Shown: positions 9,502 through 18,067, numbered from the stretch's first letter. The stretch is 64,000 nt of DNA from Streptomyces sp. CGMCC 4.7035 (GCF_031583065.1 NZ_CP134053.1:7729001-7793000); one strand, 5' to 3'. Made by a program: numbers and translations. Notes: generated by a model not told the origin, from the sequence alone.

Positions 9502-10143
9502 GTGAGCAGCAGCCTTCGACGCGGCGCCCTCGCCGCCGCCGCCATCGCGTCCTCGATCGCCTCGCTCGCCGCGTGCGGCGCCGGCAACAACAGCCAGACG
9601 CTCGAGATCAAGCCGGACAACGCGGCGACCAGCGTCGGCGACATCAAGATCCAGAACGCGCTCGTCATCACCCAGCCCGACCAGGCCAGCGGCCCGGCCG
9701 TGATCTCGGCGACCGTCTTCAACACCGGCCGCACCGCGCAGACGCTGGACTCGGTCAGCGTGGAGGGCGACGGCACCGCCGCCCTCTCGCCCGCCAAGGG
9801 CCAGGGCAAGCTGACCGTCCCGGCCGGCGGCTCGGTCGTCATCGGCGGCAAGGACAACGCCTCCGCCGTCCTGAACGACCTCGGCTCGGGCGTGCAGGAC
9901 GGCAACGCGCAGAAGGTCACCTTCACCTTCAGCAAGACGGGCGACGTCAGCCTGCGCGCGTTCGTCGTCCCGGCCGAGAGCTACTTCGACAAGTGGGGGC
10001 CGAGCAACATCCCGTCGCCGAGCGCCACCGAGACGGCGACGGGGACCGCGACCACGACGTCGAGCCCGAATCCGGGCGGGACGATGGAGGGCGCCGCCTC
10101 CGCGAGCGCGACGGCGACCGGGTCGAGCTCTCCCGGGCACTGA
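9502..10143 (+). CDS. Putative lipoprotein of unknown function
   Basis: 213 residues from GTG, preceded by AAGGAG. The signal region ends in a lipobox SLAAC (Cys about residue 25), so the protein should be lipid-anchored outside the membrane. A beta-rich central part (about 35-160), possibly an immunoglobulin-like fold as in copper-chaperone-like actinobacterial lipoproteins, is followed by a Ser/Thr/Pro/Ala-rich tail (from about 172). It sits beside phoP, convergent with it, as in S. coelicolor (SCO4231 as I recall). No phosphate-related motif is visible, and function is unknown. Confidence 0.8.
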   Translation: MSSSLRRGALAAAAIASSIASLAACGAGNNSQTLEIKPDNAATSVGDIKIQNALVITQPDQASGPAVISATVFNTGRTAQTLDSVSVEGDGTAALSPAKGQGKLTVPAGGSVVIGGKDNASAVLNDLGSGVQDGNAQKVTFTFSKTGDVSLRAFVVPAESYFDKWGPSNIPSPSATETATGTATTTSSPNPGGTMEGAASASATATGSSSPGH

Positions 10144-10187
10144 GACCGAGGGCCCTCGTACGCACGACGAGCAGGCCCCTCCTCCGC

Positions 10188-10226
10188 ACGAAGGGCGGCA
10201 CCCCTCCAGGGGGTGCCGCCCTTCGT
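10188..10226. terminator. Terminator between lipoprotein gene and phoP
   Basis: 17-bp perfect stem (10188-10204 with 10210-10226), 5-base loop TCCAG, 3' arm ending CTTCGTTGTG. It serves the rightward lipoprotein gene and possibly the convergent phoP. Confidence 0.8.
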
Positions 10227-10229
10227 TGT

Positions 10230-10335
10230 GCTGTACGCGCGCGGGAAGCGTCGTGGCATCTGTACGCGTGCGTGAAGCATCGTCGTGCTGTACGCGCGTG
10301 AAGCGTCCTGGCGCCTGTACGCGCGCGTGAAGGCC
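10230..10335. repeat. Degenerate tandem repeat, about four copies
   Basis: A unit beginning CTGTACGCG and continuing CGTGAAGCGTC recurs at about 10231, 10260, 10288 and 10314 (spacing 26-29 bases), filling the space between the terminator and the end of phoP. Confidence 0.7.
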
Positions 10336-10345
10336 GTTTCCCGGC

Positions 10346-11026
10346 TTACGGCTCGAACTTGTAGCCGAGGCCGCGGACCGTCACCAGGTAGCGCGGGGCG
10401 CCCGGGTCCGGCTCGATCTTGGCGCGCAGACGCTTGACGTGAACATCGAGGGTCTTGGTGTCGCCCACGTAGTCGGCGCCCCAGACCCGGTCGATGAGCT
10501 GCATACGGGTCAGGACGCGGCCCGCGTTGCGCAGCAGCATCTCCAGGAGGTCGAACTCCTTGAGCGGCAGGTCGACCTTCGAGCCGGAGACCGTGACCAC
10601 GTGACGGTCGACGTCCATCCGCACCGGACCGGCCTCCAGCGCGGCCGGCGTCACCTCCTCCGGCTCGCCGCGACGGCGCAGGACGGCCCGGATACGGGCG
10701 ACCAGCTCACGCGAGGAGAACGGCTTGGTGACGTAGTCGTCGGCTCCTATCTCCAGCCCGACCACCTTGTCGATCTCGCTGTCCTTGGCGGTCACCATGA
10801 TCACCGGGACGTTGGACCGGCCACGCAGCTGACGGCAGACCTCCGTACCGGGCAGACCGGGCAGCATCAGGTCGAGCAGGACGAGATCGGCGCCGTTGCG
10901 CTCGAACTCGTCGAGGCCGTCGGGCCCGGTGGCCGCGATGGCGACCTCGAAGCCCTCCTTGCGGAGCATGTAGGACAGGGCGTCGGAGAAGGACTCCTCG
11001 TCCTCGACGACGAGCACTCGGGTCAC
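10346..11026 (-). CDS. phoP: Phosphate response regulator PhoP
   Basis: 226 residues from GTG at 11026, with GGAGG ahead of it; the longer open frame upstream is the phoR coding end read in another frame. OmpR type: a receiver with phospho-acceptor Asp52 (VLLDLMLPG) and Lys in VTKPF, then a winged-helix DNA-binding domain (about 128-226, ending VRGLGYKFEP). Known role in Streptomyces: master regulator of phosphate starvation that binds PHO boxes, activates phosphate scavenging and represses antibiotic and nitrogen genes. The start overlaps the phoR stop by four bases, so the pair is translationally coupled. Confidence 0.93.
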   Translation of the reverse strand: MTRVLVVEDEESFSDALSYMLRKEGFEVAIAATGPDGLDEFERNGADLVLLDLMLPGLPGTEVCRQLRGRSNVPVIMVTAKDSEIDKVVGLEIGADDYVTKPFSSRELVARIRAVLRRRGEPEEVTPAALEAGPVRMDVDRHVVTVSGSKVDLPLKEFDLLEMLLRNAGRVLTRMQLIDRVWGADYVGDTKTLDVHVKRLRAKIEPDPGAPRYLVTVRGLGYKFEP

Positions 11027-12327
11027 GGAAGGACCTCCGGGGCGGGAAGCGGTTCGTACGGGGATGAGACGGTGGTCGTCCGGCCGGGCCGACCGTCCTC
11101 TTCTTCGAGGTATTCGAGGTCTTCGAGGTCTTCGAGGTCTTCGTGGCCGGAGGGACGGTCGGTCGCACGGTCGCGGGACGCGCCCGCCTCCGGCAGCCGC
11201 AGGGTGAAAGTGGAGCCCTGTCCTTCCGAGCTCCACACCGTGACCTCCCCGCCGTGCGAGGCGGCCACATGCTTGACGATCGCGAGGCCGAGGCCCGTAC
11301 CGCCCGTGGCACGGGAGCGGGCCGGGTCGACGCGGTAGAAGCGCTCGAAGATGCGCTCCTTGTCCTTGTCGGAGATGCCGATGCCCTGGTCGGTGACGGC
11401 CAGCTCGATCAGGTCCCCGCCGGGCACGGCCACCCTGCGGGCGGCGATGCCGACGCGGGTGCGGGCGGGCGAGTAGTTGACGGCGTTCTCCACGAGGTTG
11501 CCGAGGGCGGCGGCCAGCTGGCCGCGGTTGCCGTACACATGCAGGTCGGCGGTGCCGCCGGCGGCCATCGTGATCTGCTTGGTGCCGGCCTGGTGGCGGC
11601 AGCGGTCGATGGCCTCGGCGACGAGTTCGTCGACGCGCACGGGCTCGGCGTCCTCCAGCGGGTCGTCGTTCTGCACCCGCGAGAGGTCGATGAGTTCCTG
11701 CACGAGGTTGGTCAGCCGGGTCGCCTCGATCTGCATCCGGCCCGCGAAGCGCTCCACGGCCTCGGGGTCGTCGGAGGCGTCCATCACGGCCTCGGAGAGC
11801 AGCGACAGAGCCCCCACCGGCGTCTTCAGCTCATGACTGACGTTGGCCACGAAGTCGCGGCGCACCGCCTCGATCCGACGGGCCTCGGTGAGGTCCTCGA
11901 CGAGCAGCAACACCAGCCGAGAGCCCAGGGGCGCCACGCGGGCGGACACCGCGAGGGCCTCCCCGCGTCCGGTGCCGCGGCGCGGCAGGTCCAGCTCGAC
12001 CTGGCGTATCTCGCCGTCGCGCCGGGTGTCGCGCGCCATCTGGAGCATCGGCTCCACGGCGAGCTTGCCGCCGCGCACGAGCCCGAGGGCGTACGCCGCG
12101 GAGCTGGCCTTCACGACGGAGTCGGCCTCGTCGAGTACGACGGCCGAGGACCGCAGCACGGACAGCACCGTGTCCACGCCCGGCGGAAGCACGGGGTCGG
12201 TGTGCAGGGAGGTGCGGGTGGGGCGTTTCTGGTCGCGCTCGCTCCAGCGGAACGCCAGCATGGCGATGACACCGGTAAGCACCCCGGCGATCGCTGCCGC
12301 TGCGGCGACCGCCGCGTTCACGTCCAT
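11023..12327 (-). CDS. phoR: Phosphate sensor histidine kinase PhoR
   Basis: 434 residues. One N-terminal membrane segment (about 5-26) without a large extracytoplasmic sensor, a PAS-like region (about 50-145), HisKA with the phospho-His165 in VSHELKTP, and an ATPase domain (NLVENAVNYS, then the glycine boxes up to GTGLGLAIVKHVAASHGG). An acidic tail after residue 385 includes an EDLEDLEDLEYLEE stretch coded by four 9-bp repeats (11104-11139). It phosphorylates PhoP when phosphate is scarce, probably with PhoU and the Pst transporter. It is the first gene of phoR-phoP and is divergent from phoU. Confidence 0.93.
   Translation of the reverse strand: MDVNAAVAAAAAIAGVLTGVIAMLAFRWSERDQKRPTRTSLHTDPVLPPGVDTVLSVLRSSAVVLDEADSVVKASSAAYALGLVRGGKLAVEPMLQMARDTRRDGEIRQVELDLPRRGTGRGEALAVSARVAPLGSRLVLLLVEDLTEARRIEAVRRDFVANVSHELKTPVGALSLLSEAVMDASDDPEAVERFAGRMQIEATRLTNLVQELIDLSRVQNDDPLEDAEPVRVDELVAEAIDRCRHQAGTKQITMAAGGTADLHVYGNRGQLAAALGNLVENAVNYSPARTRVGIAARRVAVPGGDLIELAVTDQGIGISDKDKERIFERFYRVDPARSRATGGTGLGLAIVKHVAASHGGEVTVWSSEGQGSTFTLRLPEAGASRDRATDRPSGHEDLEDLEDLEYLEEEDGRPGRTTTVSSPYEPLPAPEVLP
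11104..11139. repeat. 9-bp tandem repeat inside phoR
   Basis: Four in-frame copies of TTCGAGGTC (the first ends in A), encoding repeated Glu-Asp-Leu units in the PhoR tail. The period of 9 keeps the frame, so copy number can change without a frameshift. Confidence 0.85.
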
Positions 12328-12400
12328 GCACCCAGGTTAGGCACGTCAGGACGCTTACCCACAGCCATCGGAGTGGGACCTCGAACACTCGTCGCCCAGA

Positions 12401-12433
12401 GTTCACCTTGGAGCCAGTAATGGTTCATTTGGG
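12401..12433. promoter_or_regulatory. PHO box between phoR and phoU
   Basis: Three 11-base units in a row: GTTCACCTTGG (12401), a diverged middle unit (12412), and GTTCATTTGGG (12423). The GTTCA cores are exactly 22 bases apart, the spacing of PhoP direct-repeat units. It lies between the divergent phoR-phoP and phoU genes, where the PhoP autoregulatory site is known in Streptomyces. Confidence 0.82.
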
Positions 12434-12572
12434 ATGCCGGAAACAGTCTCGTACGGGCCGGAACGTGGGAGCGTGGGGTAAGTACGGGTGTCGTATGGCC
12501 GCCGTGTTCGTCATGGTGACGACGGCCCCCGGCCCCCGGCCCCCGAAGCAGACGTAAGAGAGGGACACCCTG

Positions 12573-13262
12573 ATGCGGGACGCGTACCACGAGGAACTTG
12601 ACTCGATCGGCGAGGGTCTGGTCGAGATGGCCCGGCTCGTCGGGTCGGCGATCGGGCGCGCCACGACGGCGATCCTCGACTCCGACCTGAAGCTGGCGGA
12701 GGCCGTGATCGAGGCCGACACGAAGGTCGACGACCTCCAGCACGACCTGGAGGCGCGCGCGATAGCTCTCCTCGCCCGCCAGCAGCCGGTGGCGACGGAC
12801 CTGCGCATCGTCGTCACGTCGCTGCGGATGAGCGCCGACCTGGAGCGCTCGGGCGACCTGGCGCAGCACGTCGCGAAGCTGGCCCGGCTGCGCTTCCCGG
12901 AGCGCGCCGTCCCGCAGGACCTGCACGCCACCATCCTGGAGATGGGGCAACTCGCCCAGCGCCTGATGGCGAAGGCGGCGGAGGTCATCATCACGAAGGA
13001 CGTCGACCTGGCGATGCAGCTGGAGCAGGACGACGACGAGATGGACCTCCTGCACCGCACGCTCTTCCAGCACCTGATCGACGACCGCTGGAAGCACGGC
13101 ATCGAGACGGCCGTGGACGTCACCCTGCTGGGCCGCTACTACGAGCGTTACGCCGACCACGCGGTCGCGGTGGCGAAGCGGGTGGTGTTCCTGGTGACGG
13201 GTGAGCACGCGGACGAGCTCCAGCAGGAGATCCAGCCGGTGACGGGCACCGAGGGGGTCTGA
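12573..13262 (+). CDS. phoU: Phosphate transport regulator PhoU
   Basis: 229 residues from ATG at 12573, preceded by an AGAGAGG-type ribosome site. All-helical with the two PhoU repeats; metal-binding motifs show as EADTKVDDLQ in the first repeat and EQDDDEMDLLH in the second. Known role: PhoU links the Pst transporter with PhoR and damps the phosphate response when phosphate is plentiful. It is divergent from phoR across the PHO box, so PhoP probably controls both directions. Confidence 0.93.
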   Translation: MRDAYHEELDSIGEGLVEMARLVGSAIGRATTAILDSDLKLAEAVIEADTKVDDLQHDLEARAIALLARQQPVATDLRIVVTSLRMSADLERSGDLAQHVAKLARLRFPERAVPQDLHATILEMGQLAQRLMAKAAEVIITKDVDLAMQLEQDDDEMDLLHRTLFQHLIDDRWKHGIETAVDVTLLGRYYERYADHAVAVAKRVVFLVTGEHADELQQEIQPVTGTEGV

Positions 13263-13440
13263 CCGGGGAGCGGGCCTTCGGCGGGCTTCGGCCGGGCGTG
13301 AACGGTGCTTGCCAGGCCTCCGCGGGGCTTGAAGGCCACCTTCGGGGCGCGCGAAAGCGCCTGTGCGCCGTTGATGCGCCGGTGGGGGCGGGCATGAAAT
13401 AGGCACAGGCACGAGTCTCGACAGCCTCGAGGAGGGCCCC

Positions 13441-13593
13441 ATGGCCGAGACCCCCACCACGCCCGACCCCACGCAGGAGCGCGAGACCCAACAGCCCGTC
13501 GAGATCACTAGCCTCCCGCTGGTCGGCGCGTGCGGCTGCGGCTCCGGCTGCGGGTGCGGGTGCCAGTCGGGCGCGCCGTGCCAGTGCGGCTGA
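13441..13593 (+). CDS. Cysteine-rich 50-residue peptide, metallothionein-like
   Basis: The ATG at 13441 follows GGAGGGCCCC (GGAGG 5 bases before the start) and opens a 50-codon frame ending TGA at 13591-13593. The first 29 residues are polar and Cys-free (starting MAETPTTPDPTQERET); the last 21 carry seven Cys in closely spaced CxC patterns (ACGCGSGCGCGC, then PCQCG). That density suits binding of Zn, Cu or a similar ion in the cytosol; no signal peptide is seen. A strong terminator follows at 13682. It is downstream of phoU but 178 bases away, so probably separately expressed. Identity as a metallothionein is inference from composition only. Confidence 0.72.
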   Translation: MAETPTTPDPTQERETQQPVEITSLPLVGACGCGSGCGCGCQSGAPCQCG

Positions 13594-13911
13594 TGGCGTA
13601 GGGCGCACGGCGCGGAACGTCCCGTAGGACGGCGACCGCGTAGGACGACGATCCGTAGGACAACGAAAGAGCGAGTACGACGACGAAGGGCCCCGGCGCG
13701 AAGCCGGGGCCCTTCGTCTCTCCCCCGGCATCGCGGCTGTGACGTTTCAGCACCCTCCCGCGCTGGACGTACGGGGCACCTGTGTTACAGCTGTGCCCAC
13801 ACGATAGAAGTGATGCCAGGGGGATGAGCGTGACTCCGCGTGCGGCACGTCACCGAGCCCCCTGATGGACATGTATGTGGCCTGTGATGCCACTTTCTCC
13901 AGGGTGGGGCA
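13594..13911. other. Spacer between Cys-rich peptide and amidase gene
   Basis: Holds the terminator at 13682-13718 and presumably the amidase promoter. A short run of similar segments (GTAGGACGGCGACC, GTAGGACGACGAT, GTAGGACAACGA) lies at about 13624-13670. No gene seen. Confidence 0.6.
13682..13718 (+). terminator. Terminator after Cys-rich peptide gene
   Basis: 16-bp perfect stem (13682-13697 with 13703-13718), loop GCGAA, followed by TCTCCCC. Confidence 0.82.
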
Positions 13912-16407
13912 TTGAGTACAGAGCACAGAGGTGGGCGCGCGCGTCGCGCGGGGTTGAGGACGCGCACGTGGGTGGCGCTGGGGGCGGTCGTCGCGGGAGG
14001 TGGCGTCGCGGTGGTGGCCGTCGGAGCGGCCGGATCCAGCGGCAGTGCCGGAGCGTCTGACGTAGCGGAACCGATCAAGACGCATGTGCACTCGCTGCCC
14101 CTGACCGGGGCCGCGTCGCTCAAGGAGCTGGGGGCCAGGTCCACGACTCCCTTCAGCATGGTGGGTGTCACCTGGACCGGCGCAAAGGCCAAGCTGCGCG
14201 GAACAGTTGAGGTACGGACCCGCTCCGCCGTGAGCGGCGACTGGACGAAGTGGCTGCAGATGCAGCAGCCGGACGCTATTCCGGACGCTGCCGAGCAAAA
14301 CCGTCCCGGGGTGCGCGGCGGGATGGCGCCGTTGTGGTCGGGGCCGTCGAACGGGATCCAGGTCCGCGCGACCGGCTCGCACAAGGCGACCGCACTGCCC
14401 GCCGGCCTGCGGGTGGACCTGATCGATCCGGGCAAGGCCGCCGCCGGCACCAAGGGGAAGTCGGGCTCCGGCATGGGCCTCGCGGGCTTCGCCATGGACG
14501 GAACGGCCACCGACAGCGCCACGCCGGTGGACAGCGGCACCGCCACGCCGCCGGACAGCGGCACCGCGACGGACACGGCCTCGGCGACGGCCACCGCCAC
14601 GGACAGCACCGGCACGCCGGACTCCACGCCTCCGACGGACTCCTCCTCCCCCACCGGCACCACCTCCACGCCGACGGCCACGGCCTCCGACTCCGCTTCG
14701 GCGTCCCCCGGGGCCTCCGACTCCACCTCGCCGAGCCCGTCCACGAGTGCCTGGCCGAGCCAGCTTCCGACGACGGCCGAGGCGTACCCGTCCTGCTCGT
14801 CGACCGCCTCGGCGTCGCCGGCCCCGCCGAACCCGATGCCCGCGTCGACCACCTCGACGGTGGCACCGCCGAAGGTGGTCACCAGGGCCGGCTGGGGCGC
14901 GGACGAATGCGACCGCGAAACCGGCTACCCGTCGTACGGATCGTCGGTGAAGGTGATGTTCGTCCACCACACCGACACCCCCAACAACTACGCCTGCTCG
15001 GACTCGCCGGCGATCGTGCGGAGCCTGTACGCCGCGCACCTCAGCCAGGGCTGGCGCGACCTCGGCTACAACTTCCTGGTCGACAAGTGCGGCACCATCT
15101 TCGAGGGCCGCTTCGGCGGGATGGCACTGCCGGTCGTGGGCGCCCAGACCTACGGGTTCAACACCAACAGCATGGGCGTGGCCGCCATCGGCACCTACAC
15201 CGACCTCAGCGGCGGTGACTCCCAGGAGAGCCCCTACACCGGAGCGGCGCCGAGCACGGCCCTGTTGAGCTCCATAGCCCGGATCGCGGCCTGGAAGTTC
15301 GGCATGACCGGCGTGAATCCCGCCACCGGCACCGCGTACCTGCCCGAGGGCGCCTCCAACAGCTCCGGCTTCACCCTGGGCACGAACTACAAGTTCAACG
15401 TGATCTCCGGGCACCGCAACGGCTTCGCCACCGACTGCCCCGGCAACCAGCTCTACGCCGCCCTCGGCACGATCCGCTCCTACGCGGCCGGCCCGGTCAG
15501 CGCGGTCACCGTCACCGGAATGTCCGGCGGGGCCGTGAAGTCCGGGACGAGCTACTACACCAAGGGCTCGGCGACGGTGAGCTGGACGACCTCCACGCCA
15601 TCCACGGTGATCTCCGGGTTCGACGTCCTGGTCGACGGCAAGGCCGTGGCGCACGCCTCCGGCACCGCCCGCTCCGCCTCGATCTCGGTCGCCGCCGGCA
15701 GCCACACCGTCCAGGTGCGCGCCACCCACGTCCGTGGGTCGACCACTCTCTCCGACGGAGCCACCCTGGTCGGCGACACCACCGCCCCCACCTTCTCGAC
15801 CGCTCCCGCCATGACGACGCGCACCGGCACCGTGAACTCCACGGCGGTCCCGGTGTCGGTGACCTGGAAGGCCGCCGACAACGCGGCGCTGGCCAAGGTC
15901 CTGGGGACCGCGCCGTCGTCGGCCACCTTCGGCCCGACGGTGGCCTCCTGGTCGGCCACGGCCAAGCCCGGCGCCTCGGCCCTCTTCTCCCTGAAGGCGT
16001 ACGACGTGGCCGGTAACACCCGCAGCGGCTCCGTGTACGGGACGCCGAACATCATCCAGGAGACCTCCACCACCCGCACCGGCGCCTGGACCCGCAAGAG
16101 CAGCAGCAGCTACCTGGGCGGCTACTCCTACAGCTCCTCGTCCGCCAATGCCTCGATCAGCTGGACCTTCACCGGACGCTCGGTGGCCTGGGTCGTCTCG
16201 CGGGCCTCCACTTCCGGCCAGGCGTACATCTACGTCGACGGCACCAAGGTCACCACGGTGGACCTGAAGTCCTCCACCACCCAGTACCGCCAGGCGATCT
16301 GGACCAAGAGCTGGTCCAGCTCCGCCAAGCACACCGTGAAGATCGTCGTGGTCGGCACGGCGGGCCGCCCGGCCATCACCACCGACGGCATCACCACCAT
16401 CGGCTGA
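13912..16407 (+). CDS. Large secreted N-acetylmuramoyl-L-alanine amidase (PGRP/Amidase_2)
   Basis: 831 residues from a TTG start; a stop lies nine codons upstream and AGGGTGGGG precedes the TTG, so this is the best start. Order: basic N-terminus and a hydrophobic export segment (about 19-43), a beta-rich region (about 50-190), a Ser/Thr/Asp/Pro/Ala linker (about 195-290), then the amidase domain (about 320-530) starting RAGWGADE. Zinc ligands fit His of VHHT (about 350), His of SGHRN (about 500) and Cys of TDCPG (about 509). The last 300 residues look like immunoglobulin-like and jelly-roll modules that may bind cell wall. The family cuts the MurNAc-Ala bond of peptidoglycan. It is much longer than ordinary amidases (about 200 residues) and is expected outside the cell. 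Confidence 0.88.
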   Translation: MSTEHRGGRARRAGLRTRTWVALGAVVAGGGVAVVAVGAAGSSGSAGASDVAEPIKTHVHSLPLTGAASLKELGARSTTPFSMVGVTWTGAKAKLRGTVEVRTRSAVSGDWTKWLQMQQPDAIPDAAEQNRPGVRGGMAPLWSGPSNGIQVRATGSHKATALPAGLRVDLIDPGKAAAGTKGKSGSGMGLAGFAMDGTATDSATPVDSGTATPPDSGTATDTASATATATDSTGTPDSTPPTDSSSPTGTTSTPTATASDSASASPGASDSTSPSPSTSAWPSQLPTTAEAYPSCSSTASASPAPPNPMPASTTSTVAPPKVVTRAGWGADECDRETGYPSYGSSVKVMFVHHTDTPNNYACSDSPAIVRSLYAAHLSQGWRDLGYNFLVDKCGTIFEGRFGGMALPVVGAQTYGFNTNSMGVAAIGTYTDLSGGDSQESPYTGAAPSTALLSSIARIAAWKFGMTGVNPATGTAYLPEGASNSSGFTLGTNYKFNVISGHRNGFATDCPGNQLYAALGTIRSYAAGPVSAVTVTGMSGGAVKSGTSYYTKGSATVSWTTSTPSTVISGFDVLVDGKAVAHASGTARSASISVAAGSHTVQVRATHVRGSTTLSDGATLVGDTTAPTFSTAPAMTTRTGTVNSTAVPVSVTWKAADNAALAKVLGTAPSSATFGPTVASWSATAKPGASALFSLKAYDVAGNTRSGSVYGTPNIIQETSTTRTGAWTRKSSSSYLGGYSYSSSSANASISWTFTGRSVAWVVSRASTSGQAYIYVDGTKVTTVDLKSSTTQYRQAIWTKSWSSSAKHTVKIVVVGTAGRPAITTDGITTIG

Positions 16408-16809
16408 CCAGCCACCCCGCCGGTCCGGCCCGCACCACCTTGCGGGCCGAACCGGGGGCGAGCGCGTCGAACCGCAAGCGGCACCGACGCCTTGCCCAAG
16501 CACGCTGAAAAAGCCCCCTCCTCACGGCAATGCCGCGGGTAGGGGGCTTCTTCAGTGGAAGGTCGGGACGGCGTCGCCCAGTCCCAGCGCTGCTCGGTCG
16601 TCCTGCGGCGCAGCTCGTGTGTTCGGCGTCGAGTTCCTCCAACTCGTCGAGCGCTGCCACACGTTCGTTGGCCCCGCCCGTGAATACCACCGCCTGACAA
16701 CGGTTTCAGGCCGTGCCGGGGCCGTAAATTGGCCAAGCCTTGACCGCCGCAGCGCCCTCGTAGAAGATCCCTCCCAGCCTCCGATAGCGGGGGTGGAAAA
16801 GGGGGAAAC
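16408..16809. other. Spacer between amidase and bacteriocin-like gene
   Basis: Contains the terminator at 16507-16553. The part after about 16,690 drops in GC and leads into the bacteriocin-like gene, whose ribosome site is GGAAAAGGGGGAAAC. No gene seen. Confidence 0.6.
16507..16553. terminator. Terminator after amidase gene (copy 1 of a pair)
   Basis: The arms AAGCCCCCT (16511-16519) and AGGGGGCTT (16541-16549) pair, flanked by A-rich and TTCTTC ends, so it can work in both directions; an inner CGGCA/TGCCG pair adds to the stem. A near-copy lies at 18480-18525. Confidence 0.75.
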
Positions 16810-17313
16810 GTGAAAAGGTTTGGAAAGTCAATACTCTTCGGCATTTCGGGCGCCGCGCTTGCGGTTTCCGGCTTTGCCAGCCCGGCGGCGGCCTACGGCC
16901 CTCAGAGCGGAACCGGTACCGGCGATACCGTGGTTGAGGCCAGCGGCGGCCTCATAGCTGGGCAGCCCGTCATCCACAAGAGGGGTGACGGCGTCAAACC
17001 GCCGGCGGAGCTGGGTAACCCCTCCGAGTGGGGCGTGGTAAAGATAGAAATCAAAAATTCGGCCGTTCAGGCGAAAGATAATACCTGCGAGACTGTGACT
17101 CATGGCAAGTGGTGCTATGGGTCCGAATCGATGTCGGGTGGAACTAAAAAGAAGTGCTACTCGAACTACATCGCGGATGTGAAGCACAAGTCAACGGTCA
17201 GGGTCGTCAACATCGACCATTCAAGTGGCTGGGTGGCAAAGGGGGAGACTTCCTACGCCAACCACACACAAGGTGCGGCCTACACCTGCTATGCATATTA
17301 CGATAATGCATAA
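16810..17313 (+). CDS. Lactococcin 972-family bacteriocin-like secreted protein
   Basis: 167 residues from GTG. A Sec signal (basic MKRFGK, hydrophobic 8-27, cleavage near SPAAA-YG at 28-29). The mature C-terminal half has the family pattern: GKWCYG, KKCYSNYIADVKHKSTV, SSGWVAKGETSYAN and a final aromatic cluster YTCYAYYDN. Four Cys (in NTCET, KWCYG, KKCYS, YTCYA) could form disulfides, which is unusual since lactococcin 972 itself has none that I recall. Lactococcin 972 binds lipid II and blocks septum formation. Codon use is AT-richer than the neighbours (AAA, ATA, TCA, AAT), suggesting transfer. The next gene encodes a multi-pass membrane protein that may be its immunity or export partner. 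Confidence 0.72.
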   Translation: MKRFGKSILFGISGAALAVSGFASPAAAYGPQSGTGTGDTVVEASGGLIAGQPVIHKRGDGVKPPAELGNPSEWGVVKIEIKNSAVQAKDNTCETVTHGKWCYGSESMSGGTKKKCYSNYIADVKHKSTVRVVNIDHSSGWVAKGETSYANHTQGAAYTCYAYYDNA

Positions 17314-17355
17314 ATTTGTCCGTTGTGATGAGGGTTGACCTCCCTCGGGTGGGCC

Positions 17356-17387
17356 ATTACTCCGGGCTTGCACGGGCCCGGAGTAAT
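17356..17387 (+). terminator. Hairpin between bacteriocin-like and membrane protein genes
   Basis: 12-bp perfect stem (17356-17367 with 17376-17387), 8-base loop, arms ATTACTCCGGGC. It starts 43 bases after the upstream stop and ends 27 bases before the GTG of the next gene, so it could be a terminator or attenuator that lowers expression of the second gene. No U-tract. Confidence 0.6.
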
Positions 17388-17414
17388 GCCGCATTGGGAC
17401 CGGAAGGGGAGAGG

Positions 17415-18026
17415 GTGAACTTTTGGGGTGCTCGGGCCGCTTCGTTTGCGGTGCCACTCGGGCTTGGCTTGTTGCTTGGCCTGATAGGGCCTGCCGCTGA
17501 GCATTGGGGCGGCCGTCCAGGTGCGGCCGTGGGCGCCGTTTTCACCGGCGGGTGGCCGTGGGCCTGTTACGCGTTTCTGGTGGGTTATTTCCGCCGGTCT
17601 AAAATCGAATCGGTTGTTCTCGCGCCTCTGGGGCTGGCTATCGGTGTCGTGACCTACTACCTGACCAAGGGAAGCCTGGCCTCCCTGGGTGGACTGGATT
17701 CCTCAGGTGCGGGATCATCCGGAATTGCCCTCTGGGGTGTGCTGTCACTCTTCTTCGGAGCACCCCTTGGCCTCCTGGGGAACGTCGCGCAGGTGCCGGG
17801 CATCGGCGGCCTGTTCTTCCGGCTGCTTATTCCCCTGGTGGCTTTTTATGAGACTTCCATGCGTCTGGAGACGGAGTCGCGCGGGCCGAGTCAGGTTGTT
17901 CTGGGTACCTGGACCACCGTTCGGTTCACGGCTGTTGCCGTGGCGGTCGCTCTGGTGGGCCACACGGTCTGGGGTTGGTGGAGGTCTCGCCGTATTCGTT
18001 CCGCCGGGGTCGGCGTCGGCCAGTGA
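17415..18026 (+). CDS. Multi-pass membrane protein next to bacteriocin-like gene
   Basis: 203 residues from GTG at 17415 (starts VNFWGARAASFAV), with AAGGGGAGAG just upstream; the frame is open 33 codons earlier but runs through the hairpin, so I prefer the internal start. Five or six hydrophobic segments, including AVPLGLGLLLGLIGPAA, WACYAFLVGYF, LGLAIGVVTYYL, IALWGVLSLFFGAPLGLLG and FTAVAVAVALVGHTVWG. No ATPase motif. I do not recognise a family. Position right after a lactococcin-972-like gene suggests immunity or maturation, which is inference only. Composition is like its neighbour, and the gene is followed by an IS remnant. Confidence 0.65.
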   Translation: MNFWGARAASFAVPLGLGLLLGLIGPAAEHWGGRPGAAVGAVFTGGWPWACYAFLVGYFRRSKIESVVLAPLGLAIGVVTYYLTKGSLASLGGLDSSGAGSSGIALWGVLSLFFGAPLGLLGNVAQVPGIGGLFFRLLIPLVAFYETSMRLETESRGPSQVVLGTWTTVRFTAVAVAVALVGHTVWGWWRSRRIRSAGVGVGQ

Positions 18027-18067
18027 GGTGTTTCAGCGTGGCCACTGAGGTGTTTCAGCGCGGCCGC
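18024..18067. repeat. 22-bp tandem duplication at the end of the membrane protein gene
   Basis: Two copies (18024-18045, 18046-18067) of a unit starting TGAGGTGTTTCAGCG, differing at two positions; the first copy includes the stop codon. Confidence 0.8.

Noticed and set aside
13747..16503. Open frame of 918 codons antisense to the amidase gene
   Set aside because: High-GC antisense shadow: composition is low-complexity Gly/Arg/Ala, with no family features, while the sense strand encodes clear amidase motifs.
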